This document shows positions 1-8,802 of a DNA stretch of 64,000 nt, piece by piece. Position 1 is the first letter of the stretch. The number at the start of each line of letters is the position of its first letter. The position numbers and the translations under genes were made by a program. This stretch comes from Methylosinus sporium. GTDB lineage: Bacteria; Pseudomonadota; Alphaproteobacteria; Rhizobiales; Beijerinckiaceae. Location of the stretch: positions 1 to 64,000 of the forward strand of contig NZ_PUIV01000004.1 of assembly GCF_003113265.1 (NCBI RefSeq), written 5' to 3'. Under the pieces are notes generated by a model that worked only from the letters and a program-made list of their open reading frames with translations, did not search any database and was not told where the DNA came from.

Positions 1-1
1 G

Positions 2-736
2 GCCGAGCCCCGCCCCGCCTCCCGCCGCCCCGCGCTGGCCGGCGCGGCGGCCATCGCCGCCGCGCTCTGCCTCGCCCTGGCGGTCGGCTTCGACGATCTC
101 GCGACCTGGCTGCGCGCCGATATTTACGCCGGCGTCGGCCAGCGCAAGAGCGTGACGCTGGAGGATGGCTCGCGCGTCGAGCTCGACGCGCGCTCGGCCA
201 TCGCCTTGCATTTCGAGCCCGGCCGCCGGCGGCTGACGCTGCTCGAGGGAGAGGCCTGGTTCCAGGTCGCGCCCGACGCCGCGCGTCCTTTCGTCGTGGA
301 GGCGGCCGGCGGGTCGGTGACGGCGCTCGGCACGGCTTTCGACATCGCCATGGACAAAGGCGAGGCGCGCGTCACCGTCACCGAGCACAGCGTGGCGGTG
401 GCGAGCGGCGGCGGCTCGGTAGTGGTCGAGGAAGGCGCGCAGAGCGCCTTTTCCGCTGAGCGCGCCGCGCGGCCCGAAGCCGTCGACGTCAAGCGCGCCA
501 CCGCTTGGCGTCGCGGCAGGCTGATCTTCGAGAACAGGCCGCTCGGCGAAGTGCTGGCGGCGCTCGGCCGCCACCGGCGCGGCTATGTCTATTGTCTCGG
601 CGAAGCGAGCTGCGCCCGGCGCGTGACCGGCGTCTTCGACGCCGAGAATCCGGCCCAGGCGCTGCGCGAGATCGAGGCTTTTCTCGGCCTGCGCGCATTC
701 CATGTCACCGACTATCTGATCCTCCTGCACGGCTGA
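2..736 (+). CDS. FecR-type anti-sigma regulator (5' end outside window)
   Basis: The reading frame is already open at the left edge, so the N-terminus is missing; 244 residues are visible. A hydrophobic segment (about residues 12-31, AAAIAAALCLALAVGF) is followed by a FecR periplasmic domain with the typical VTLEDGSRVELDARSAI stretch and GTAFDI motif, then a C-terminal STN-like region. Family members span the inner membrane, hold an ECF sigma factor in the cytoplasm and receive the signal from a TonB receptor. The next gene is a receptor with an STN signalling domain, so the two form a cell-surface signalling pair. The sigma factor gene is expected just upstream, outside the window. Confidence 0.85.
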   Translation, partial: AEPRPASRRPALAGAAAIAAALCLALAVGFDDLATWLRADIYAGVGQRKSVTLEDGSRVELDARSAIALHFEPGRRRLTLLEGEAWFQVAPDAARPFVVEAAGGSVTALGTAFDIAMDKGEARVTVTEHSVAVASGGGSVVVEEGAQSAFSAERAARPEAVDVKRATAWRRGRLIFENRPLGEVLAALGRHRRGYVYCLGEASCARRVTGVFDAENPAQALREIEAFLGLRAFHVTDYLILLHG

Positions 737-861
737 GGCGTTTCGCAGCGCGCGAAAAAATTTTGCGCCGCGACGTTTCGTTTTTCGCATCCACCGCGTC
801 CAGCAAGACAGGGGCTTCTCGAGCGCCCCGAGGCGGACGATCGACGAGGAGATGCGGAGAC

Positions 862-3393
862 ATGGCGAGGAAGTCGGCGCGCGGCGAGCGGCGAGGAAAA
901 GCGAATATGGGTTCGACGGTCGCGGCGGCGGCGTTCGGCGCCTTGATGACGGGAGCGGGAGTCTCGGATTCTCCCGCGCAGGCCGCTATTGCTCCGCAGG
1001 AGCGCTCGGGAGTCATTCAGGCCTATCGCATTCCCGCGGGCTCGGTGGCTTCGGCGCTGAATGTCATCGCCGATGAGAACGATCTCCATGTGCTCTATGA
1101 CGCGCGCCTCACCCATGGGCGCATGACGCCCGGCCTTTCCGGCAAATATTCGGTGCGCGAGGCGCTCGGCGCGCTGCTGGCGGGCACCGGCCTCACTTAT
1201 GAATTCTCGCGCGACGGGCAGGCGGTGTCGATCGTCCTCGCGCAGAACGACGCCGGGACGCAGACCGACGCCAGCGGCGCGACGCCGCTGCCGACGATCG
1301 ACATTGGCGCGCAGACGAATGGACGCGGCGACGACGCGCGCGCCCGTCCGGCGCCGGGACCGGGCGATCGCTACACGGGCTATACCGCCGCCAGCGCGGC
1401 GGCGACATTGAAGGTCGACACGCCGCTGCTCGAGACGCCGATTTCGGTGCGCTCGGTGACGCGCCAGACGATGGACGACCAGCAAGCGATCTCCGTCGGC
1501 GACGCCGTGCTGACCAATGTCTCCGGCGTGACGCCGCTGCCCAATCTTCTCGACGTCTACAAGGTGCGCGGCTTCTCCGTCTCGCAGAGCACCTATAAGA
1601 ACGGCCTGATCGAGCTGCGGTCGCGCTATCTCGACACGGCCAATCTGCAATCCATCGACGTGCTGAAAGGCCCGGCCGCCATGCTCTTCGGTCGCAGCGA
1701 GCCGGGCGGCCTCATCAATCTGGTGGTGAAACGGCCTCTGGAGACGCCTTATTACTCGATACAGGAACAGGTGAAATCCTATGGCGGCACGCGCACGACG
1801 ATCGATGCGACCGGCCCGCTGACGGCGGACAAATCTCTGCTCTATCGCGTCAACGCCGAATATTACCGCGCAGATTCCTATCGCGATTTCGTCACCGATC
1901 GCAATTTCTTCGTCGCGCCGACGATCTCCTATCGGCCGATCGAGCAGTTCCGCATCAATGTCGATTTCGAATATCAGAACAAGACCTGGGTCGATGATTA
2001 TCAGCTGCTGCCCGCGGTCTACGATCATCCGGCGAATATTCCGATCAGCCGCTATCTCTCTGCGCCCTATCTCACGACGAATTTGACGAATCACTTCGAC
2101 AAAAAGCGCATCGCCTATGACTGGACCTATGACATATCGAAGGATTGGAGCATCACCAATCGGCTGAGCTATACGAGCGTGGGCACGAGGAACGGCAATG
2201 TCGCCGGCGCCGCCTTCAATCAGATCACTGGCGTGCTGAACCGAACTTACGTCTATTTCCCCGGCAATACGGACAACACTTTCGCCACCAATCTCGATCT
2301 CAAAGGCAAGTTCGAGACTGGGCCCTTGTCGCATTCCGTACTGCTCGGCTTCGACTATTTCAGCAATTATTGGGGCATGAAGAGCCAGATCATCACGCCG
2401 ATCAGCGCCATCAACATATATGCGCCAAATTATTACACGCTCGATCTTCCCAGAGGCGGCGGCTATGCGCATTCCGGCGAGCAATGGACCGGCGTCTATG
2501 GACAGGACATGATCTCCTTCCTCGACGACAGCGTGCACGTGCTGCTCGGCGGTCGTTATGACTGGAACGCCGTGAGTTCGTCCGGCAGCTACAACGCTAA
2601 TTGGTGGTCCGCCTACACCGGCTACAAGACAGCGGACACCTCCGCTTTCAGCCCGCGCGTCGGCGTCGTCTATCAGCCGCTGCCTTTCATGTCGGTCTAC
2701 GGAAATTTCGCTCAGTCCTTCGGCTCCAACAACACGAGCAATTACAGCCTGCCGCGACCACCGCAACGCGGCGAAATATGGGAGGTAGGCGCCAAAGCGG
2801 AGCTCTTGGACAAACGGCTAACGCTGACCATGGCCTATTTCGACATCACCAAGACGAATATTCCGACCGCCGATCCGCTCAACTCGACCCTCTCCTATCT
2901 GATCGGCAAAGCGCGCAGCCAGGGCTTCGAATTCGATCTCACCGGACGCATCGACGACAATTGGAGCGTCATCGCAAATTACACGCATGACGATGTGCGC
3001 ACGCTCGAGGGCTCGTCGGCCAATGCGCTCGCCGTCTACAACGGCCAGCTCGCTTCACCCGGCAAGGCGCTGGCATCGAGCCCGCGCAACTACGGCAATC
3101 TCTGGGTGAAATATGACGCCGACGACGCTTTCAAGGGGCTGAGCCTCGGCGCCGGCCTCACCGTGACGGGCAGCGCGCTCGGCGACAACGCCAATTCCTT
3201 TGTGCTGCCGGGCTATGCGCTGCTCAATGGCATGATCGCCTATACGACGAAGATCGAGGGCGTCACCGTCACCGCGCAGCTCAATGTGAAGAACATCACC
3301 GATACGGTCTATTACCCCGCGTCGCAGGACCGCACCTATATCATGACCGGCGCGCCACGCAGCTTCCTCGGCTCGCTGCGGGTGGAGTTCTGA
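862..3393 (+). CDS. FecA-type TonB-dependent siderophore receptor
   Basis: An outer-membrane receptor of 843 residues. The ATG at 862 follows GGAG at 857-860; the frame is open further upstream but overlaps fecR and has no better start. After a signal region ending near PAQA comes an STN domain (about residues 55-125, 'IPAGSVASALNVIADENDLHV'), present only in receptors that signal to FecR/sigma pairs. A plug domain follows ('VLKGPAAMLFGRSEPGGLINLVVKRP') and then a 22-strand barrel ending in Phe (LRVEF). The family imports ferric siderophores using TonB energy. Substrate cannot be read from sequence. It lies 125 bp after fecR on the same strand and is probably co-regulated by the unseen sigma factor. 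Confidence 0.88.
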   Translation: MARKSARGERRGKANMGSTVAAAAFGALMTGAGVSDSPAQAAIAPQERSGVIQAYRIPAGSVASALNVIADENDLHVLYDARLTHGRMTPGLSGKYSVREALGALLAGTGLTYEFSRDGQAVSIVLAQNDAGTQTDASGATPLPTIDIGAQTNGRGDDARARPAPGPGDRYTGYTAASAAATLKVDTPLLETPISVRSVTRQTMDDQQAISVGDAVLTNVSGVTPLPNLLDVYKVRGFSVSQSTYKNGLIELRSRYLDTANLQSIDVLKGPAAMLFGRSEPGGLINLVVKRPLETPYYSIQEQVKSYGGTRTTIDATGPLTADKSLLYRVNAEYYRADSYRDFVTDRNFFVAPTISYRPIEQFRINVDFEYQNKTWVDDYQLLPAVYDHPANIPISRYLSAPYLTTNLTNHFDKKRIAYDWTYDISKDWSITNRLSYTSVGTRNGNVAGAAFNQITGVLNRTYVYFPGNTDNTFATNLDLKGKFETGPLSHSVLLGFDYFSNYWGMKSQIITPISAINIYAPNYYTLDLPRGGGYAHSGEQWTGVYGQDMISFLDDSVHVLLGGRYDWNAVSSSGSYNANWWSAYTGYKTADTSAFSPRVGVVYQPLPFMSVYGNFAQSFGSNNTSNYSLPRPPQRGEIWEVGAKAELLDKRLTLTMAYFDITKTNIPTADPLNSTLSYLIGKARSQGFEFDLTGRIDDNWSVIANYTHDDVRTLEGSSANALAVYNGQLASPGKALASSPRNYGNLWVKYDADDAFKGLSLGAGLTVTGSALGDNANSFVLPGYALLNGMIAYTTKIEGVTVTAQLNVKNITDTVYYPASQDRTYIMTGAPRSFLGSLRVEF

Positions 3394-3396
3394 CGC

Positions 3397-3660
3397 TCAC
3401 TCGAACGTCACGCTGAGCCCGTGACGTTCGAGCTCTTCCTCTATCGCCTCCAGAATTGTCTGCAGCTCGACGATGTCGATGGAAATCTCCTCGTCGGGCG
3501 CGTCCCAATTCTCTATGTCGTCGAGGCGGATGAAGAAATCCGTGTCCTCGTCCGCATCGGGCGGCGGGGCCGAATTGGCGATGGTCAGCACATGGCCGCC
3601 GGAAAGGACGCGGATCGCGCCTTCCGTCATCTCGATCACGATCGATTTGCGCCGCCCCAT
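3397..3660 (-). CDS. Small acidic protein, possibly Imm74-like
   Basis: An 87-residue acidic protein (DADEDTDFFIRLDDIENWDAP, then a helical end rich in Glu) converging on the receptor gene with only 3 bp between them. Its pattern, a basic N-terminal strand followed by a DF-I-L-I-WD-P core, resembles the small Imm74 immunity-protein family, but no toxin gene lies nearby and this assignment is tentative. No signal peptide or membrane segment is visible. Its start lies 22 bp beyond the end of mutY on the same strand, so it is probably transcribed as the last gene of a mutY transcript. Confidence 0.6.
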   Translation of the reverse strand: MGRRKSIVIEMTEGAIRVLSGGHVLTIANSAPPPDADEDTDFFIRLDDIENWDAPDEEISIDIVELQTILEAIEEELERHGLSVTFE

Positions 3661-3682
3661 GCCGATGCTCCCGCTGTCGCGC

Positions 3683-4783
3683 TCACTCTACAATCAATCC
3701 GGCCCGAATCGCCACTTTTCGCATCAAGGTCGGAAGCCCCTCCTCGGAAAGCCTCGCGAGCGGCGTCCAACGGCCGTTCTCGATATAAGGCGGCGGCGCC
3801 GGAAGCGTCGCGGCGAATATTGTGAGACGCAGCGAAAAATGCGTGAACACATGCTCGACCGCGCCGGGCAACTCTTTCCAGCGCGCCGCCATGGGCGCAT
3901 GGGCGCGGGCGCGGGAAGGGTCGAAATCGACGCGAAAGGGCGTCGAGGGAAATTCGCTCATGCCGCCGAGCAGGCCGCGCGGCGGCCGCGTGCGCAGCAA
4001 CGCCGCGCCGCCGCTGGTCACGACGAAAGCCGCGCCGCGGCGCAAAGGCTTGTCGAGCTTTTGCGCCTTGACAGGGAAGCGCTCCGTCTCGCCGCGCAGC
4101 GCCGCCGCGCAGGCGGGCGCTAAGGGGCAGAGATCACAGCGCGGCGCGCGCGGCGTGCAGACCGTCGCGCCGAGATCCATCAGCGCTTGCGTGAAATCAC
4201 CGGAGCGCGCGGCGGGGAGCAGCGTCTGCGCCTGCTCGCGCAAGTCGCGCTTGGCCTCGCGGATCGGCCTGTCGATGGCGAAGAGCCGGGCGACGACTCG
4301 CTCGACATTGCCGTCGACGGCGACGCATGGCGCATCGAAAGCGATGGCCGCCACCGCCGCCGCCGTATAGGGGCCGACGCCGGGCAGCGAGAGAAGATCG
4401 CCCTCCTCCCGCGGGAAAATTCCGCCGCGCTCGAAAGCCACCTGTTGCGCGCAGGCGTGGAGATTGCGGGCGCGGGCGTAATAGCCGAGCCCGGCCCAGG
4501 CTTTCATCACCTCCTCCAGCGGGGCGGCGGCCAGCGCCGCGACGCTCGGCCAACGCGCGAGAAAGGCGTGGAAATAGGGTTTGACCGCCTCCACCGTCGT
4601 CTGCTGCAGCATGATTTCCGACAGCCATACGGAGTAAGGATCGGCCCGCTCGCCAGGCGCCGCGCGCCAGGGCAGATCGCGCCGGCTCCGGTCGTACCAG
4701 GAGAGCAGCGCACGCGGATCGGGCCGCGGCGGCTTTTCTGCGGACGACCTTCCGGCCGACGACTTGGCGGGGACTCTCGGCAT
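3683..4783 (-). CDS. mutY: A/G-specific adenine DNA glycosylase
   Basis: Removes adenine mispaired with 8-oxoguanine or guanine in base excision repair. The 366-residue protein has the HhH-GPD core: WLSEIMLQQTT with the catalytic Glu, the hairpin LPGVGPYTAAAV with Tyr in place of the Lys of lyase-type relatives (as expected for MutY), and the catalytic Asp in VDGNVERV. A [4Fe-4S] loop follows with spacing C-x6-C-x2-C-x5-C (CTPRAPRCDLCPLAPAC). The C-terminal third is the NUDIX-like 8-oxoG recognition domain (TRPPRGLLGGMSEFP). It is divergent from the DUF721 gene with about 50 bp between starts, an arrangement common in alphaproteobacteria. Confidence 0.95.
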   Translation of the reverse strand: MPRVPAKSSAGRSSAEKPPRPDPRALLSWYDRSRRDLPWRAAPGERADPYSVWLSEIMLQQTTVEAVKPYFHAFLARWPSVAALAAAPLEEVMKAWAGLGYYARARNLHACAQQVAFERGGIFPREEGDLLSLPGVGPYTAAAVAAIAFDAPCVAVDGNVERVVARLFAIDRPIREAKRDLREQAQTLLPAARSGDFTQALMDLGATVCTPRAPRCDLCPLAPACAAALRGETERFPVKAQKLDKPLRRGAAFVVTSGGAALLRTRPPRGLLGGMSEFPSTPFRVDFDPSRARAHAPMAARWKELPGAVEHVFTHFSLRLTIFAATLPAPPPYIENGRWTPLARLSEEGLPTLMRKVAIRAGLIVE

Positions 4784-4834
4784 GGGCTAATCTGTCCTTA
4801 CCGAGATCGGAGCCGATCGCGCAAGGAGCAGGCC

Positions 4835-5494
4835 ATGACCGGGGCGGCGACGGGACGCTCGAAAATCAGGCAATCGCGCCTCATCGGCGAATTCATCGAC
4901 AGGACGCTCGATCCTCTGGCGGCGCGGCATGGCTTCAGCGAAAGCTCGCTGCTGCTGCGCTGGGAGGCGATCGTCGGCGCGCGCGTCGCCGCCATTTGCG
5001 AGCCGGTGAAGCTGCAATGGCCGCCGCGCGCCAAAAGGCGCGCGGCCGACGAGAACCAAACTGGCGCCAAAAGGCGCGCGGCCGACGAGAACCAAACTGG
5101 CGCCAAAAACCGCGCGGCCGACGAGAACCGAGCCGGCGCCAAAAACCGCGCGGCCGACGAGAACCGAGCCGGCGCCAAAAACCGCGCGGCCGAGAAGGAG
5201 GACGAGCCGGCGACTCTGGCGCTGCGCGTCGAGCCGGGTTTCGGGCTCGACATTCAGCATATGAGCGCCGCCATCATCGAGCGCGTGAACACGCATCTCG
5301 GCTGGCGCTGCGTCGCCAAGATCACGATGAAACAGGAGCCGCTCGCCCCCCGCCGCGTCCGGCCGGCGAAGCCGCCGGTCGATCTCGCGGCGCGCCGGCA
5401 GGCGGAGGCCGCGACCGAAGGCGTCGCCGACGAGAGGCTGCGGGCCGCGCTCGTCACGCTCGGCGAGCGGGCGCTCGCCAAGCCCGCCCGCTGA
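4835..5494 (+). CDS. DUF721 (DciA-related) protein with internal 12-residue repeats
   Basis: A 219-residue protein; ATG at 4835 with AAGGAG at 4823-4828. The N-terminal half (LLLRWEAIVGARVAAICEPVKLQW) and the part after the repeats (ATLALRVEPGFGLDIQHM...INTHLGW-type end) match the DUF721 domain, whose best known relative DciA loads the replicative helicase. Between these two conserved parts sit four full copies and one partial copy of a 12-residue unit (AKRRAADENQTG or AKNRAADENRAG), in the position of a loop between two strands of the domain. The repeat does not change frame. A basic C-terminal tail follows. The domain call is firm; the cellular role in this organism is inferred. Confidence 0.8.
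   Translation: MTGAATGRSKIRQSRLIGEFIDRTLDPLAARHGFSESSLLLRWEAIVGARVAAICEPVKLQWPPRAKRRAADENQTGAKRRAADENQTGAKNRAADENRAGAKNRAADENRAGAKNRAAEKEDEPATLALRVEPGFGLDIQHMSAAIIERVNTHLGWRCVAKITMKQEPLAPRRVRPAKPPVDLAARRQAEAATEGVADERLRAALVTLGERALAKPAR
5030..5194 (+). repeat. 36-bp tandem repeat inside the DUF721 gene
   Basis: Units begin at 5030, 5066, 5102, 5138 and a partial one at 5174. The first two are identical to each other (AKRRAADENQTG), as are the third and fourth (AKNRAADENRAG); the two types differ at a few bases. The unit length is a multiple of three, so every frame stays open on both strands, which produces false overlapping reading frames here. Confidence 0.95.
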
Positions 5495-5815
5495 TCATTG
5501 GATGATCCAATAAGCGTCGGGATCGCCGCGCATATGCACTTTCGCCAGCCGGCTGAAGGGCGGGACCACCTCGACGATGAGGTCGCCGCCGAGCACGCGG
5601 CAGTCCTTGCTCTTTATGCCGCGGCGGATCATTTCCCGCGCCGCCTCGAGGTCATATTGCTCCGCGAGCTCGATGACGCGCTGCATGTCGGCGCGCTCCT
5701 TGCAGCCGGCATAGCCCGGAAAGCCTTCGTAAATGACGGCGACCTCGACGGCCGCCGCATGGCCGAGTAGAAAAGGCGCGAGCGCCGCGCCGAGAAAAAA
5801 CGCCGAGAGCTTCAT
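5495..5815 (-). CDS. Small secreted protein of unknown function
   Basis: A 106-residue protein with a clear Sec signal peptide (MKLSAFFLGAALAPFLLGHAAA, cleavage likely after HAAA). The mature part has two Cys (GCKERAD and SKDCRV) that could form a disulfide, and a helical middle (MQRVIELAEQYDLEAAREMIRRG). No family recognised. Its stop codon abuts the stop of the DUF721 gene (convergent, no gap). Confidence 0.65.
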   Translation of the reverse strand: MKLSAFFLGAALAPFLLGHAAAVEVAVIYEGFPGYAGCKERADMQRVIELAEQYDLEAAREMIRRGIKSKDCRVLGGDLIVEVVPPFSRLAKVHMRGDPDAYWIIQ

Positions 5816-5957
5816 CCTCGTCTCCCAATGAAATGATCGGCTCGCCCGTGAGGGACGCGGGACGCTTTTGAAATTGCGACAAAAATCGATCGGCGACGCA
5901 GGGGCGAATCACTGCGCGCAATGGTCGCTCATTCGGCGCTGAAATTCCTCTGTGGAT

Positions 5958-7208
5958 TTATCGAAATCGATCGACCGCATAGGGCGCCGGATCGGTGAAA
6001 GGCGTCTCTCCGGTCATCATCTCGGCGAGCAGCCGGCCGCTCACCGGGCCGAGCGTGAAGCCATGATGCTGATGGCCGAAGTCGAACCAGAGCCCCTGAT
6101 GGCGCGGCGCCTTGCCGATGATCGGCAGCATGTCCGGGAAGCAGGGCCGGCAGCCCATCCAGGGCTTGGGGTCCAGCCGCTCGCCGAGCGGAAACAGCGT
6201 GCGGGCGAGGATTTCGTCCTTGTCCACCTGCACCGGCGTGGGCTTGGCGTCGCGGCTCGCGAATTCCGCGCCGGTGGTGAGGCGCACGCCGCGCGTCATC
6301 GGGGCCAGCACATAGCCATTGTCGGCGTCGAGCACCGGATGGAAGAGGCGCGCGCCCTCCTCGGTTCCGTAATGCATGTGATAGCCGCGCTTGACCGCGA
6401 AGGGCAGCTCATAGCCGAGCGGACGGAAAATCTGATCCGACCAGGGGCCGAGCGCGACGACGACGTCGCGCACGATCAGCGCGCCGTCATGGGTGGGCGC
6501 GCTCCAATGTCCGTCGCGCGTCTGCGCCAGCGCGCGCACATCGCCGGCGAGAAAGCGCCCGCCGCGACGCTGGAACAGCTCCGCATAGGCCTGCGCAACG
6601 GCGCATGGATCGGCGACCGAGGCGGTGTCGCGAAAATGCACCGCGCCGACGACGGGCGCTATGTCGGGCTCCAGCGCCGAAAGGCCGGCGGCGTCCAGCT
6701 CCTCGACGCGGAGCGAAAAGTCGCGCAGCCGCGCAGCGTCGACGATCCCTTTGGCGAGGCTCTTCTCGCTGCGATAGAGCTTGATCCAGCCGGTGCGGCG
6801 CACGATGTCGCCTGCGCCCGAGAGCTGGATCAGCGCGTCATGCTCCTCGAGACAGCGCTCGACCAGCGGCAGCGCGTCCAGAGCGTGACGCTTGGCGCGC
6901 TCCGGCGAGCTTTCGCGGAAATAGCGCCACAGCCAGGGCGCGACGCTGGGCAGGGCCGAGAAATGATAATGCGCCTGCGGCGAGAGATTGAGCGCATAGC
7001 GCAGGAGATCGCCGAAATCGCGCGGGAAGAGATAAGGGAAGATGGAGGCGCGCTCGATGAGCCCGGCGTTGCCGAAACTGGTCTCGAGCCCGGCCGCGCC
7101 ATGCCGGTCGACGAGAACAACGTCTCGCCCCCGCGCCTGCAGATGCAGGGCGGCCGAGACTCCGACCATTCCCGCGCCCAGCACGGCGACATCGGCGGTC
7201 TGCTGCAT
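5958..7208 (-). CDS. dadA: D-amino-acid dehydrogenase-type FAD oxidoreductase
   Basis: A 416-residue DAO-family flavoprotein. The N-terminus carries the dinucleotide-binding motif VAVLGAGMVGVSAALHL followed by the acidic VDR, and LETSFGNAGLI is the characteristic DadA stretch after the FAD fold. The C-terminal GRPCFPDMLPIIGKAP and GLWFDFGHQHHGFTLGP motifs contact FAD. Family members oxidise D-amino acids (classically D-alanine) to 2-oxoacids and pass electrons to the respiratory chain. GGAGGACCTT precedes the ATG. No alanine racemase is adjacent, so the substrate is inferred and a broader D-amino-acid or secondary-amine range is possible. Confidence 0.82.
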   Translation of the reverse strand: MQQTADVAVLGAGMVGVSAALHLQARGRDVVLVDRHGAAGLETSFGNAGLIERASIFPYLFPRDFGDLLRYALNLSPQAHYHFSALPSVAPWLWRYFRESSPERAKRHALDALPLVERCLEEHDALIQLSGAGDIVRRTGWIKLYRSEKSLAKGIVDAARLRDFSLRVEELDAAGLSALEPDIAPVVGAVHFRDTASVADPCAVAQAYAELFQRRGGRFLAGDVRALAQTRDGHWSAPTHDGALIVRDVVVALGPWSDQIFRPLGYELPFAVKRGYHMHYGTEEGARLFHPVLDADNGYVLAPMTRGVRLTTGAEFASRDAKPTPVQVDKDEILARTLFPLGERLDPKPWMGCRPCFPDMLPIIGKAPRHQGLWFDFGHQHHGFTLGPVSGRLLAEMMTGETPFTDPAPYAVDRFR

Positions 7209-7325
7209 AAGGTCCTCCGGGCGAACACATTCTAAAAGCGGAATATGGCGGCGCGGGCGGGTGAACGCTAGCGCAAGCGTTGCCTCATCCGCAGCAATAT
7301 TTCGGCCAAGGCCGCGTCTTTTCCC

Positions 7326-7349
7326 CTTTGTGGTTTATTCACCACAAAG
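7326..7349. repeat. 24-bp inverted repeat between dadA and purB
   Basis: Perfect 9-bp arms, CTTTGTGGT (7326-7334) and ACCACAAAG (7341-7349), separated by six bases. It is followed immediately by ACACAAAGG, a shifted echo of the right arm. It lies in the 263-bp divergent region between dadA and purB and could be an operator, a hairpin in the purB leader or a dispersed intergenic repeat. Confidence 0.7.
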
Positions 7350-7471
7350 ACACAAAGGACAGGAAGCGGAGCCGGCCCCGCCCCCTTCACTCTGCTCACG
7401 GAAGGGCCTAAACGATCCTCTTCCCGCCGACCGGCCGCGCGAAGACTTTTCCCAAAAGGACGCCCAAGCCC

Positions 7472-8779
7472 ATGATCCCTCGCTATTCCCGCCCCGAGAT
7501 GACGAAGATTTGGGAGCCGCAGACGCGCTTTCGCATCTGGTTCGAGATCGAGGCCTATGCCTGCGACGCGCTCGCCGAAATCGGCGTCATCCCCAAGGAG
7601 AGCGCCAAGGCGATCTGGGACAAGGCCGATTTCGTCACTTTCGACGTTGCCCGCATCGACGAGATCGAGCGCGTGACCAAGCATGACGTCATCGCCTTCC
7701 TCACCCATCTCGGCGAGTTCATCGGCCCGGATTCGCGCTTCGTGCATCAGGGCATGACCAGCTCCGACGTGCTCGACACCTGCCTCGCCGTGCAATTGGC
7801 GCGCGCCGCCAATCTTCTGATCGCCGATGTCGACGGTCTGCTCGCCGCGATAAAGCGCCGCGCGCTGGAGCATAAATATACGCCGACAATCGGCCGGTCG
7901 CATGGCATTCACGCCGAGCCGACGACCTTCGGCTTGAAGCTCGCGCAGGCCTATGCAGAGTTCACACGCTCGCGCGAGCGGCTCGTCGCCGCGCGCAAGG
8001 AGGTCGCGACCTGCGCCATTTCCGGCGCCGTCGGCACTTTCGCCAATGTCGATCCGCGCGTCGAGGAGCATGTCGCCAAGCAGCTCGGCCTCGCGGTGGA
8101 GTCTGTCTCGACGCAGGTCATTCCGCGCGACCGTCACGCCGCCTTTTTCGCGACGCTCGGCGTTGTCGCTTCGTCAGTGGAGCGGCTGGCGATCGAGATT
8201 CGTCATCTGCAACGCACAGAGGTGCTGGAGGCGGAGGAATATTTCTCGGCCGGGCAGAAGGGCTCGTCCGCCATGCCGCATAAGCGCAATCCTGTGCTCA
8301 CCGAAAATCTCACCGGCCTCGCGCGGCTGGTGCGCGGCATGGTGACGCCGGCGCTGGAGAATGTCGCGCTATGGCATGAGCGCGACATTTCGCACTCTTC
8401 CGTCGAGCGCAATATCGGCCCCGACGCGACAGTGACGCTCGACTTCGCGCTCTCGCGCCTGACCAGCGTCATCGATCAGCTCGTGATCTATCCCGAGAAT
8501 ATGCAGAAGAATCTCGACCGCCTCGGCGGGCTCGTGCATTCGCAGCGCGTGCTGCTGGCGCTGACGCAAAAGGGCGTCTCACGCGAGGACGCTTATGCGC
8601 TGGTGCAGCGCAACGCCATGCCGGTATGGCGCGGCGAAGGCGAGTTCCGCAAGCTGCTCGGCGCCGACGCCGAGGTGAGCGCGAAGCTCTCGCCCGCGGA
8701 GCTCGATGAATTGTTCGATCTCGCCTATCACTTCAAGCATGTCGACACGATCTTCGATCGCGTCTTCGGCAAGGCGTGA
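7472..8779 (+). CDS. purB: Adenylosuccinate lyase
   Basis: Catalyses two steps of purine synthesis: SAICAR to AICAR plus fumarate, and adenylosuccinate to AMP plus fumarate. The 435-residue length is standard. The fumarase/aspartase superfamily signature GSSAMPHKRNP is present, together with TSSDVLDTCLA and the catalytic His region IGRSHGIHAEPTTFG. The start MIPRYSRPEMTKIWEP is the usual PurB N-terminus, with AAGGA upstream. Monocistronic by context; purD lies far away at 49.1 kb. Confidence 0.96.
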   Translation: MIPRYSRPEMTKIWEPQTRFRIWFEIEAYACDALAEIGVIPKESAKAIWDKADFVTFDVARIDEIERVTKHDVIAFLTHLGEFIGPDSRFVHQGMTSSDVLDTCLAVQLARAANLLIADVDGLLAAIKRRALEHKYTPTIGRSHGIHAEPTTFGLKLAQAYAEFTRSRERLVAARKEVATCAISGAVGTFANVDPRVEEHVAKQLGLAVESVSTQVIPRDRHAAFFATLGVVASSVERLAIEIRHLQRTEVLEAEEYFSAGQKGSSAMPHKRNPVLTENLTGLARLVRGMVTPALENVALWHERDISHSSVERNIGPDATVTLDFALSRLTSVIDQLVIYPENMQKNLDRLGGLVHSQRVLLALTQKGVSREDAYALVQRNAMPVWRGEGEFRKLLGADAEVSAKLSPAELDELFDLAYHFKHVDTIFDRVFGKA

Positions 8780-8802
8780 ATCGGGCAAGCAGTGACGCGC
8801 CC

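Noticed and set aside
712-2766. A 684-residue open frame antisense to the first TonB receptor
   Set aside because: High-GC shadow: Arg/Ala/Asp-rich with no domain, wholly inside a gene with clear homology.
4787-5296. Open frames on the minus strand across the DUF721 repeat (FGAGSVLVGRA-type repeats)
   Set aside because: Arise because the 36-bp unit keeps all frames open; no homology and no ribosome site.
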